From: Corythucha ciliata | Lineage: Eukaryota; Arthropoda; Insecta; Hemiptera; Tingidae | Direction: 5' to 3' | Assembly: GCA_038030265.1 (NCBI GenBank) | Contig: CM075942.1 | Span: 37,600,751-37,664,750, forward strand | DNA: 64,000 nucleotides | Notes under the pieces: model-generated | Told to the model about the DNA's origin: nothing | Databases searched by the model: none | The model's input: the letters and a program-made list of their open reading frames with translations, nothing else | Part shown: in pieces, positions 55,436-64,000 of the stretch | How positions within the stretch are numbered: the stretch's first letter is position 1 | How the letters are laid out: every line of letters starts with the position of its first letter | Program-made: the position numbers and the translations under genes

Positions 55436-56089
55436 TTAGGATTGCCTTTTCAGAGGAATACGAGTGGGAGCAATAATAGGCAAGGCAGGAGAATGGATAT
55501 CGACGGGTTGGAATAGACTGATCACTAGGGATCGGATTTTCATTGCGATGAATTTGTTTGCATTAAATTGCATATTTGGGGGATAGCAGCAGGAAAACGC
55601 ATAATTTATGGTTAAAAGCATAAAATTATTTATTTGTTTAAGAAAATAAAATATTCCTGATCTGACCACACAGTGCATAAACGCCCAACGCGTTCATTTT
55701 TTATTATTGACGCACAAAAAATATTCTAGAACAACAAAATTAGTGGACGTTGAAAAGTGCGGCGTGGGACAGAGTTGAAATAACAGCCAAACGCAACTCC
55801 CGATGAAAACTGCATGCTTCAGCGAGAAAACCGCTTATTGTAGGCTCAGCGAGCGGCCCAAAGATACGCTACTCTTTTTTCGTTTGAGAACAAGGATTGT
55901 TTTTTTCTGCTTTTCATACTATTACTTCTTAGCTTAGTTCGTTTTTAGCTTGATTCGTTAGAACGAATCACTTTAGCAAGTAAACTGAACGCATTCGCCA
56001 GGGAGTTTGAAAACGTTTTCAAACGGACTAACTGTTACTTTGAACATCTGGCCTTTTTTGTTTGTAATTGTCGGGGTTTAAAGCGCCCC
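55436..56089. other. Unassigned spacer
   Basis: No gene. Short frames only. Confidence 0.2.
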
Positions 56090-56263
56090 ATACACTGTCA
56101 GTTTAACTGAAGGCAATCGTGAGGCCGTCGATCGGGGTTACTCACACATTTTCAGTTAATCTGAAGGCCATGGACTGCAGTCCATGAAGGTGAGGTTAAA
56201 TTGAAGGTGTGTGGCCGTAGGACCGGCTAGGATCGGACGTGAGATCGTTGACTGACAGTGTAT
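56090..56263. repeat. Small inverted-repeat element
   Basis: ATACACTGTCAGT at the left and ACTGACAGTGTAT at the right enclose about 150 bp containing further CAGTTAA..TGAAGG words in both orientations. MITE-like. Confidence 0.7.
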
Positions 56264-56633
56264 GATACCCGTCGATTTTGGCCGGACGGTCGCCTCTTGA
56301 GGCGACGGCCTACTCAGTGAAGTCAAAATCCAATCGACCGTCCGAACAACACAAAATAAAAAACATGAACCCAAACGCACAACGGCGGCTGCACCCTTCA
56401 CCTTCCCTTCCACCACAGTTGTAGATTGTAGGATAAGTGATTTTTTTATTTCACCCCAAATCAAATATCGGGTGCTTCTTAAAGGGGGACGTTTAATTTT
56501 TAACTACCGGATGGACAAAATTCAGCTAACTCAACATAGGTAATAATATCAATGGTTCCGTTCAAATTATATTCTGCACTTTGAGTTGTGAATGCTATGA
56601 GGAGAGCTTTTCACAATGTCTCCAACTCAACGA

Positions 56634-56700
56634 GGTAACTCATCGGAAGAGTTTAGGACTCACACGTGAAAGAGGCAGGTTAGATCCTAGCATCGGGGAA
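56634..56700 (+). repeat. tRNA-like SINE head
   Basis: TAACTCATCGGAAGAG resembles a tRNA A box and GGTTAGATCCTAGC a B box (consensus GGTTCGANTCC), about 35 bases apart as in a tRNA. There is no good acceptor stem, so it is a SINE promoter region or decayed tRNA pseudogene rather than a working tRNA. The body would run to the AT-rich stretch near 56760. Confidence 0.5.
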
Positions 56701-57239
56701 GTTTTCTGGAAATAAATGTAAGAAATGTGAATGTAATACGTAAAATGAGTAATTATAGAATAGTCTTCGTCCCCTAGCACACTCACGATATCTAACAAAT
56801 AACATTACACTCTCATTTTAATTTTTTTTCTTGTATTTATTGTTATTTTACCACTGAGTTTCGGTAAAGCTTGCAATACAACCTTCTGGAGACCTAAAAG
56901 AAATTTGCTTATCGAAGTCTACCCGCCATTTTTCTTCTCCGTTGAGTTTCGCTACTAGGCTCCTTTAAACCTGTTTAAGGCCTACTGCAGGTCCCTTATA
57001 GAAGCTGATGCCTCTGTAAAGTCATCCTATCTTCCTCTTATAGGTCCATCCGAAGCTCTCTACAACTTCGGTAATAATGGAAACCTTCAGCCTTTTTGGT
57101 CTTATAGAACGCCATTGCAAGTTTTTCAGAAATAGTTGTGCTTCTGTAAACAGCTTCTGTTAGACTTACGCGAAGTACTACCGAAGTCGAATTGTTAGTT
57201 GGGAATCCCCCTACGAGTTCAGAGAAGGGCTCTGGTCCG
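56701..57239. other. Spacer with GAAGC/GCTTC-rich segment
   Basis: Between 56870 and 57200 the words GAAGC, GAAGT, GCTTC and ACTTC are dense on both strands, as in the tandem duplication at 52290-53020. Possibly an old diverged copy. No gene. Confidence 0.3.
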
Positions 57240-57300
57240 TACGAACGTCTCGAAAAATGAAGCATTTTGATAAGTTGCACATACTCCAGAGACGTGTTAT
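57240..57300. repeat. MITE family A, core fragment
   Basis: TCTCGAAAAATGAAGCATTTTGAT followed by AGTTGCA matches the centre of MITE A copy 1 (shown here as two short words, CTCGAAAAATGAAGCATT and GATAAGTTGCA). The terminal repeats are missing. Confidence 0.7.
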
Positions 57301-58108
57301 GGGTCACACCCATCCTGAGGATGATATTTGGAAGGGGGGTGGAGGTTGAGGCGAGCGGTTTGGCTCAGGCAAATGAACCCTACCTTAATTTATATCATAA
57401 AATAAATAAGTTATAAAGCCGGAAATGAATGAGTGCGTGAGAACCCACATTGAGACGCATTTCGGTCGTGAAGACGTGGGGGGAAGAAAGGGCCAAGCCA
57501 AAAAGGAAGACAGAGACCGCAGACAAAATGGGAGAGTGTGTTTTTGGCCAGCGTCAGAAGGAGTATGATTTTGACCAGCGTGGGACAGAGGGAGTTTTTG
57601 ACTAGCGCCCGGGGAAAGTCGTCTCGTCGGCAACGCCAGCAACGGAGAAAAACCAGAGGAAGCAGGGACGTCTTCGTGGGACAAAATGGGAGAACGATTA
57701 GCGAGGCGCGAGCACCGGTCTTTTTCTCTTTTTTCCTCTGTTTGTCATCCGTGCAGATCGCCGGTCCTTCGGGGCGTTCGCTATGAAACCTTGACTCCGT
57801 TGTTGAGCGGTTGTTCGTTGACGACGCACCCAGAAGTCAAATTTCCCCGAGGCGCCCTCGTATTCAAGAGCGTCAATGTTCGTGAGTAAGCTATGTAACC
57901 TCCCCCTTTTTCAAAGACTCTCACACTAAAGTAAAACCGATCCCCTACAAATCGACCTTCGCGTAAAATTAATTAATACATAACAAAAAACAATGCAAAA
58001 CTGGTAAAAAATAATCTTAAATTTAACTGACGCATAACATGAACGAGGCTTTAATATTCACATTGAAAACAGGATTTGAAATTTGGCAATTCGAAAAAAA
58101 TGTAATAC
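57301..58108. other. GC-richer segment, possible leader exon
   Basis: 57430-57890 is richer in G+C than its surroundings and has short frames on both strands. On the plus strand CAATGTTC|GTGAGTAAG near 57882 is a consensus donor, so this could be a 5' exon or TE leader. No protein motif is recognised. Confidence 0.25.
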
Positions 58109-58260
58109 ACGTACAATAAATATTGCGCAAACTAGAAAAATTGCACAATACAATTGAACGATCGTGGGTTGTATTGATGGGTTACACAATATAATGAACA
58201 ACCCATTTTTTATCCGTAAACATCTGGAAACAAAATATTGCGCAAACTAGTTTGTGCACT
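58109..58260. repeat. Diverged copy of the 23686-24089 MITE interior
   Basis: CGTACAATAAATATTGC and CAATTGAACG...GTGGGTTG occur in the same order as in the MITE at 23686-24089. Also an inner direct repeat ATATTGCGCAAACTAG (58121 and 58234). Confidence 0.6.
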
Positions 58261-58364
58261 GAACAGCTGATAACCTTACTCACAATCAGTTTCGAGCTTG
58301 TTAATTCGTATAGTGAAGAGCGCTTCAACGCGAGTATATGATGCACAGCCCGTAAAAATTTGCG

Positions 58365-58512
58365 GGCATAATAGTATATTACGATACAAGGTCGTAATGA
58401 AGGCTATTTCGGGTGAGAGCGGAAGTTGCCGGCACGAGACGCAAGTGGAGTGCCGGCAACCGCCCCACCCTGAAATGCCATTACAACCGAGTATTGTACG
58501 CTATTTTTTCTA
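58365..58512. mobile_element. Hairpin MITE family D, copy 1
   Basis: TAGTATATTACGATAC...GTCGTAATG...CTATTTCGGGTG on the left mirrors CACCCTGAAATG..ATTAC...GTACGCTATT on the right; the centre has a 9-bp-arm hairpin TTGCCGGCA/TGCCGGCAA. Related: 59328-59466 (inverted) and 48975-49093. Confidence 0.75.
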
Positions 58513-59131
58513 CAGTCGTTAATTTTTGTCATGTCGAAAAAATATAATTACACCACCACCAAGCCTCTAACGGGAAGAGGGAAGGTGCTTATTTTTAGTG
58601 GAAATATTTTCACTTCATTCATTATTTTGAAACAAATGAATTTAAAATATTTGGTCCTACTAGACAAATACACTCATAAAGCTCAAAGAATAGTGGGACA
58701 CAGGCTGAAATTACTGTTCTAGTGTACTGTAGTAAGGACATTGCCAGTGGCTTTCGTGCCCCATTACTCCAGATTGTAGGCCGATAGAAAAAATGGGGGA
58801 AGAACCGTGAACTATGGGCCCATTGCTCACTCTTGGATTTCATATCTCACGCTCAGGAGCAATATTAGGTTATAGAATATTGTAAAGAACGACTGTGGAA
58901 AAAATACTTTAGCTCCTAGGCAAGAAAAGATACAATTTTGGGACTCATGGGGTAAAATTCGGTTTTAGTATCATGTAGAATAAAAAAAGTGGTTTTTGTA
59001 CAGCCGAGCGTAAAGACTCGAAATTCGACTGCTAGGAGAGTCTTGAGCGGGCGACATGAGGTTCATTCCGCCCGCCTGGCGTAAAGAAAAATGAAGTGTA
59101 TGTTCACTTCAGTTTATTAAGCAAACCATAT
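58513..59131. other. Unassigned spacer
   Basis: A weak inverted match to dispersed repeat E lies near 59030-59085. Otherwise no signal. Confidence 0.25.
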
Positions 59132-59260
59132 GATATGCGTCTGTGGAGTCCGTGCAACCTATCAAAGTGCTTCATTTTTCGAAGGAATTCATTTTTTTTG
59201 CTTAGTAGACTTAGTAGAGTCCACAGATGCATAGAACAAAGCTTCTGAACAGGGCTTTAA
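59132..59260. mobile_element. MITE family A, copy 4
   Basis: ATGCGTCTGTGGAGTCCG...CTTCATTTTTCGAAGG...GAGTCCACAGATGCATAG with CCTGTTCAGAAGC-like ends. More diverged than copies 1 and 2. Confidence 0.75.
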
Positions 59261-59327
59261 AGACTGGTTTTTATTATTTTTATTGTAATAATTATGGATA
59301 ATAAGTATATAAGACTTCGGCTGTACA

Positions 59328-59466
59328 AAAAATAGCGTACAACACTCGGGCGGTATTCCTCATTACGATCTCGGGCGACAACTGCCCTCGGCTTCACCTC
59401 GGGCACTTCCCGTCGCCCTCGACCGTAATGAGCATCATACCACCCTTGGATCGTAATATACTATTT
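59328..59466. mobile_element. Hairpin MITE family D, copy 2 (inverted)
   Basis: AATAGCGTACAACACTCGG at the left and CGTAATATACTATTTCG at the right, with GGGCGACA...GTCGCCC at the centre. Reverse orientation relative to 58365-58512. Confidence 0.75.
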
Positions 59467-60487
59467 CGGCATGCCGTCGGTCTGTCTGTCAGCCTGCTTT
59501 TTTTGTACTGAAAATGGTTGACATCCCCCTGAAGAGCCCCCTGCTTTGATTAAAAAAAGAATATTGATTTTTAAATTCCAAGCCGGGGGTCCCTATGCGA
59601 TCGGGTCGCCTACCCCTAAAAACGAGCCTGATTCTAAAAGGGCGCGTTTGTAAATGGTCAGCTCAACTGTGAACCCTGGTCTTGTTTGGCGATCTGAAAT
59701 ATGTCATCTCTTACTTACATGGTCCGAGATATTATTGGGTTCCCAGACTATCGACGCTCTTTCTCTCCACGTACAATAGGTCAGTGGATTTAGTAGATTT
59801 TCACGCTCCTCTGTCCTCTCTCTTCTCTCAAAAATCATTCTGCCATCCAAATCATTCCTACAATTAGTTCTAAAGAATGTTACGATGAAGAAGTCGAAGA
59901 ACTGCACGTGTTTGAACATCGGTCCTTAGTGATAAATTGACGAATTTCAATCGCTCACCTATAACAGCGTTTTATCATCTTATTCGCCAATGTTCAACAT
60001 TGAGGGTAAGAAAGCATTGGCAATGTATTGCGAATATTTATCATTCCAGTGCAATTCATCTTGAAAGCTAAATGGGAAAGTTTCCAGGTTTACATCAATC
60101 TTCCACACACTGCCTTTCGAGAATAAAGGAATTTGTTAAAAGAATCGAAATAAGAAAGCGCAGTTTGCTTGAAGAATTTCCGATGAAAAAATAATTTCTT
60201 AATTAACTGATTATGAGTATGGTAGCGTGTGCACCTACAGTGAACGCACTGAATTAAGCTGTAAGCTTTCTTACGGATCCCGTGAGTATTGAGTAATTTA
60301 AACATCGCGAACTGTGAGCGTCTCCAGGAAAAAACATCAACCTCCTCTCCCCTCTCTTCTTGCAGAGACAAGATATTTGTGGAGCTAAGTCCAGCTAAAT
60401 AGCGCCCGCCTAGCAGTGATAGGCCTGTTATTGGAGCACTTTAAGTGAAACCTGTTGTTTCTTCCTTTCTATGCATATGTATAACAA
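59467..60487. other. Unassigned spacer
   Basis: Stop-ridden frames on both strands; no recognised motif. Confidence 0.25.
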
Positions 60488-60637
60488 TAGCTCTGTTCGT
60501 TTGTCATCCGGGCTGCACTAACAGCACTGAAAGTACTAACTTTTCATAATTTTTTCTTTTTTATTCCACATAACACGTAAGGTTACAAAATCTCGTGCTG
60601 CTCGAAGTAGTCCGGGGCTGACAAACGAACGGAGCTA
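60488..60637. mobile_element. MITE, TAGCTC.GTTCGTTTGTCA ends
   Basis: 150 bp; left TAGCTCTGTTCGTTTGTCA, right (inward) TAGCTCCGTTCGTTTGTCA. The GTTCGTTTG word is shared with the MITE at 28831-29195, so they may be distant relatives. Confidence 0.85.
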
Positions 60638-60777
60638 ATGTCGGAGATGAATTTTTTTCGCACTTTGGGTTAGAAATGAACCATTTTGCTCCTCCCAAAG
60701 AAGGCGCGAAATTGTACTTTTCTTGAACCCTAGGGAGCAAAATGTGAAACTATTTTGCGCCCTAGGTAACCTAGGAC

Positions 60778-61538
60778 CAAGGTATATAGACTACAGAGGT
60801 ATGCTCGTATCTAGGGGCTCCTCCTTGGCAACCGTTACGTCACCCGGGTTAGATTTGAGATGAGATGAGAGGTTCTTCTAAAATTGTGATGATATCGCAC
60901 TCGTGGGTACTTTCTATCACTTTGTTTTTTAGTCTTGCTTGGTTTGTTTTTGCCTTGTTCATCACATTCACCCAACCTAGTATATTTGTATAGCTTTGTT
61001 ATAGCCTGTTTTTAATAATATTGTGGTTGTTTTACCCGAAACCAGACTACAGTTAGGAATTTCTTTGGATTTACGTCACCTCTCGTATCGGTGGGGTAAG
61101 TAATTCAAAGAGTTGAATTAATATTTCATTGTTTAATTGTAAGGAAGCATACCTTACAATTATAATACTCCCACGCCTATTTTATGACCGAAAGTCATGT
61201 TCATATTTGATTGATCGGGCGCATGAAAGCTCGTTCCAGCCGCTATTTTTTTTTTTTTTTTTTTGTAAACTTGTTCCCAACAATTTTTGACGTAAAGTCA
61301 TTCCGTGTTAAGTCGTTCCGCTCACATGTCGAGACATGTTACCCCAAGTTTTAGCAGTGATTCCAGTCACTTACAAGTGTAGAACTTGGATTTCTTACTG
61401 GTAACGAATACTGACGGGGATATTTTATTCAAATACCTACCGCCTGGTTTAAATAGATCTAACCCCATGACGTCATTGCGCGAATGATTATTATTGGCTA
61501 AAAAGTTAGGAGCATACCTCTGTAGTCTATGTACCTTG
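60778..61538. mobile_element. Second CAAGGT element with 9-bp target duplication
   Basis: 761 bp. Ends CAAGGTATATAGACTACAG and, inward from the right, CAAGGTACATAGACTACAG; ACCTAGGAC flanks both sides (60769-60777, 61539-61547). The arms continue imperfectly through ACGTCA...GGTTAGAT blocks to about 80 bp. The interior contains a hairpin TTGTAAGG..CCTTACAA (61138-61160) and a poly-T run. It lies within an older inverted repeat marked by CCCTAGGGAGCAAA words at 60728 and 61703. Confidence 0.85.
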
Positions 61539-61547
61539 ACCTAGGAC

Positions 61548-62242
61548 ACCTAGGGAGGCAAAATATTTTGCACCCTGTAAGCTTGATCACTTCATAATTC
61601 CTTTTGTCCCCTCCCCCCTCAGAGCGAAAAAAAATGTGGGAACCTCGTCACGAGCAAAGCGTCTTTTCTAATCTCGCGAGCACTTTGCTCCCTAGGTTCA
61701 CAACATACTATTCACTTACTTTGTTGCCTCATGTGAGAAAAAGGGGGAGCGAGGAGGAAATCCAAAGTTGCAGAAGCTTTTAGGTACTCGAAACTCTGAG
61801 ACTTTCCCTGTGAAATCTCTCCCCCGACACCGTTATCATGACCCCGGAGAATGAGAATCCCCCCGTGTATTGAAGACCTTCTCATGAACGCCTCGGTTCC
61901 GGCAAGGGTATATTTAAGAATTTAACAAGAGTAAGTTAAGGATCGCCGATTTCATTAACAAGTTTTTGTTGTAATTCGGCTACAATAAATAAATAAATGG
62001 TTAGGTAAGAGAAAAATCCTGAAGAATGTGAAAGAAAACATTATGGTGAACAAATTATCTATGCTCATTTATTACTGAGTACGCATTTCGGGATGAACCA
62101 ATCTGCATGCTAAACAATGAACACCCTCTCAAAGACTTGACACCCTGGGAGATTGTCACACATTCAAGCAAAGTTGTAGTTGGTGCAGTACGCAGTACCA
62201 ATTGATTTTCAAATCAATACTCCGACAAATAATTTTACTACA
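61548..62242. other. Remainder of outer repeat and spacer
   Basis: Contains GCAAAATATTTTGCACCC and CTTTGCTCCCTAGGTTC, which mirror words at 60726-60770, so an outer element of about 1 kb has been split. No gene. Confidence 0.4.
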
Positions 62243-62244
62243 TA

Positions 62245-62566
62245 GTTATGAAGAAAAAGCCAAAAAACACCCGTCGAAGTCTTCAATTATTTATTTTCGC
62301 CTACGTTTCGCTATGCTCCTAGCATCCTCAGGGCTCCAAAGTCCGAAATGTTAAAAAGTTCCAGGCCGTTAAAAACAAAAGGCTCACATTCTAAACACAC
62401 CTGATGTATGAATGAGAGACCTTGTTAAATAATTAAAACCATTTTAAAAACCCACAATTAACGAAATTAAATGAAGCAATTAAAACCCCCCTCCCCCCAT
62501 GACAAATTAGGTTAACCAAAATTTGGTTCGATTTCGACGGGTGTTTTTTGGCTTTTTCTTCATAAC
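62245..62566. mobile_element. TA-flanked TIR element with hammerhead-like interior
   Basis: 322 bp, TA on both sides (62243-62244, 62567-62568). Inverted repeats of 36 bp with one mismatch, starting GTTATGAAGAAAAAGCC and continuing AAAAAACACCCGTCGAA. No coding content. The interior contains a hammerhead-like motif on the minus strand. Confidence 0.88.
62299..62334 (-). ncRNA. Type I hammerhead ribozyme candidate 2
   Basis: Minus strand from 62334: GCC, CUGAGGA, one extra U, stem GCUA/UAGC with loop GGAGCA, GAAA, CGUA, GGC. GCC pairs with GGC (helix I, minimal); AC/GU makes a 2-bp helix III; cleavage would follow GUA. Short helices suggest it would act only as a dimer or be inactive. Confidence 0.45.
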
Positions 62567-62568
62567 TA

Positions 62569-63616
62569 TATCAACTATACCCCGTCTTTCTACAACCTTT
62601 ACAATAATTTTACTAGGTATACAACTAAAAAATTTAGGCATATAGACCTAGAAACACTAGTCAGGAAAAATTAAGTGGTTTCTGGAGTATGTTCGCGTTA
62701 TCCAGTATAGTTGTAAGCTGAAAAACCTGTGTCGATATTAGCGGGTTTATACTCCGTGGATCCTTCCCCCCCCCCCCCCGGGCCAGGTAGCCTTGGCCCA
62801 TCACTGAGTTTTGCCATTATTGAAAGTACCTCGGAATAGCAATTCCGAGTAGAATATCCCTCGTCACAAACTTGATCTTGAAGTGAAGAGGACGCGTACC
62901 TGCCGGATATTGTGTTCTGATTGTGAGCAAGGAAATTAACGTTATTATATTGATGGATAGCACGGGAAATAGGGCCATGGTTTATGAACAATGGCATGAA
63001 ATGACGTTAATTAACAATTCGACGAAAATGTTCCGAATCCTCTCAGACATCCTCATACATTTAGCTTTGAAGTAATTCGATGAAAAGATCAAAGGCAGGT
63101 GTTACCTCATTTTCCTCTTCAAGCTCACTAAGACAGTGTTCTTTGACACACGAAGTCAAATCAATAATCGAGCCTGTTGTGCTTACAACAAACAACGCAC
63201 TTCATACATGAGGGGAAAAAGCTTGGCCCTCAAAATTATTTTGTCATTTTCGTATTCAAAGCGGTAACGAGGACCTACTACTACGACACGATCCTACGAG
63301 GACTCACTATTTAAAGGATTTCGCCGTTCAACATCGCAACCTATATGTTTTCCCGCATTTTAGCTTATTATTTCCCAAAAATAAGTTTTTGTATCTTTTA
63401 CATTACCTAATTTACTTGCGTAAGTGAGACTTATAATATTTATTTTTTCTTCTTCATTATTCCAATTGCGACGAATAAAAGTCAATTCACACTCATCAGT
63501 GGCGAGGCAGTGCCGTACTGAGACAGCGATTTTTCAGTAAGCGAACATCACTTTCACGTGACGGTCTATACTGTATTCACGATACCTAAGTTGAAACAGA
63601 TCCATCTGCTTAGGCC
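62569..63616. other. Unassigned spacer
   Basis: A poly-C run lies at 62767-62779. A 99-codon minus-strand frame (62698-62997) passes through that run and has no recognisable motif. No gene is supported. Confidence 0.25.
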
Positions 63617-64000
63617 CAAGGTGACTAAACTCTTCTACAGGTGCCGCCGCAGATTTCCCCTTCCAATCCTGTACCCCAGCACAAGCCTAGAGCTTTTGGG
63701 GAGCAGGCATTGTGCAGTAAAAATGTTTCACAAATATTAATTTGTTGGCTAAATAAATAAAAAAATATATAAATAAATAAAAATAAATTTAAAAAAAAAA
63801 TCTGGCGGGTGCGGTGGGGACTGACGTCATCAGCAGTGCTTTACTCCCGATTGCTCACCCTAGAGAAGCAGAGCAAGTTAATTTTGAAATTGAAGTTTAT
63901 AAATTCTCAAAAATCGCAACATAACATCTCCAACCCAACTCATGCTATACATATATGGGCTGCCTGTTTGTAGAACACCTTTAGAATACACATGGATCAC
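63617..64000. mobile_element. Third copy of the CAAGGTGAC element, cut by window end
   Basis: CAAGGTGACTAAACTCTTCT then GCCGCAGATTTCCCC opens the element; GAAGCAGAGCAAGTTAATTTT and TTGAAATTGAAGTTTATAAA near 63865 match the complement of 52020-52060. The right end is beyond 64000. Confidence 0.8.

Noticed and set aside
57538..57889. Two overlapping plus-strand ORFs in a GC-richer region
   Set aside because: No motif, overlapping frames on both strands, and composition alone explains their length. Kept only as a possible leader exon.
62698..62997. 99-codon minus-strand open frame
   Set aside because: Crosses a poly-C run that yields a Gly stretch, with no motif or splice context.

Overview
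The window looks like 64 kb of an arthropod nuclear genome, probably an insect. The evidence is spliced host genes with GT/AG introns, insect-style transposons, and long AT-rich introns and intergenic DNA. No prokaryotic features, rRNA or intact virus were seen. The species cannot be fixed from sequence alone.

Host genes are few. (1) A nine-exon minus-strand gene spans 37384-50261. It encodes a secreted astacin zinc metalloprotease with a C-terminal MAM domain. I assembled it from splice sites; all junctions keep frame (1368 nt, 455 residues plus stop), and only the initiator exon is missing. (2) A minus-strand exon at 22679-23400 encodes a multi-pass membrane protein of the rolling stone type. 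(3) A THAP zinc-finger first exon lies at 14850-14941 on the plus strand. (4) Some short unidentified ORFs or exons are reported with low confidence.

The rest is mostly a nest of mobile elements. 0.85-3.2 kb: an R1-like non-LTR element (minus). 3.7-9.7 kb: a Jockey-like element (minus) split by a complete piggyBac-like element whose precise removal restores the host reading frame. 10-16.7 kb: inverted-repeat elements, a near-identical 498-bp duplication, a Harbinger transposase remnant and MITEs. 17-25.7 kb: an RT scrap, a 2-kb terminal-inverted-repeat element and a 295-bp tandem repeat. 26.6-28.5 kb: a Penelope-like GIY-YIG remnant with a hammerhead-like motif, then an R1-type RNase H tail. 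29.4-32.5 kb: an LTR retrotransposon with two LTRs and a 6-bp target duplication but no integrase. 32.7-34 kb: a FLYWCH/MULE-type element. 37-50 kb: the protease gene, its 7.9-kb intron packed with repeats (R1 tail, 0.9-kb long-TIR element carrying an 87-aa ORF, minisatellite, nested MITEs). 51-64 kb: nested MITEs, two CAAGGT-ended elements with 9-bp target duplications, a TTA-flanked element carrying a 115-aa ORF, a tRNA-like SINE head, and a TA-flanked element with a second hammerhead-like motif.

The autonomous elements are mostly decayed (frameshifts, stops, deletions). Nesting gives a relative insertion order at several loci. The most unusual observations are the two hammerhead-like motifs, the piggyBac copy with an ATAA rather than TTAA target duplication, the CAAGGT/9-bp TSD family, and two non-autonomous-looking elements that carry unrecognised ORFs.
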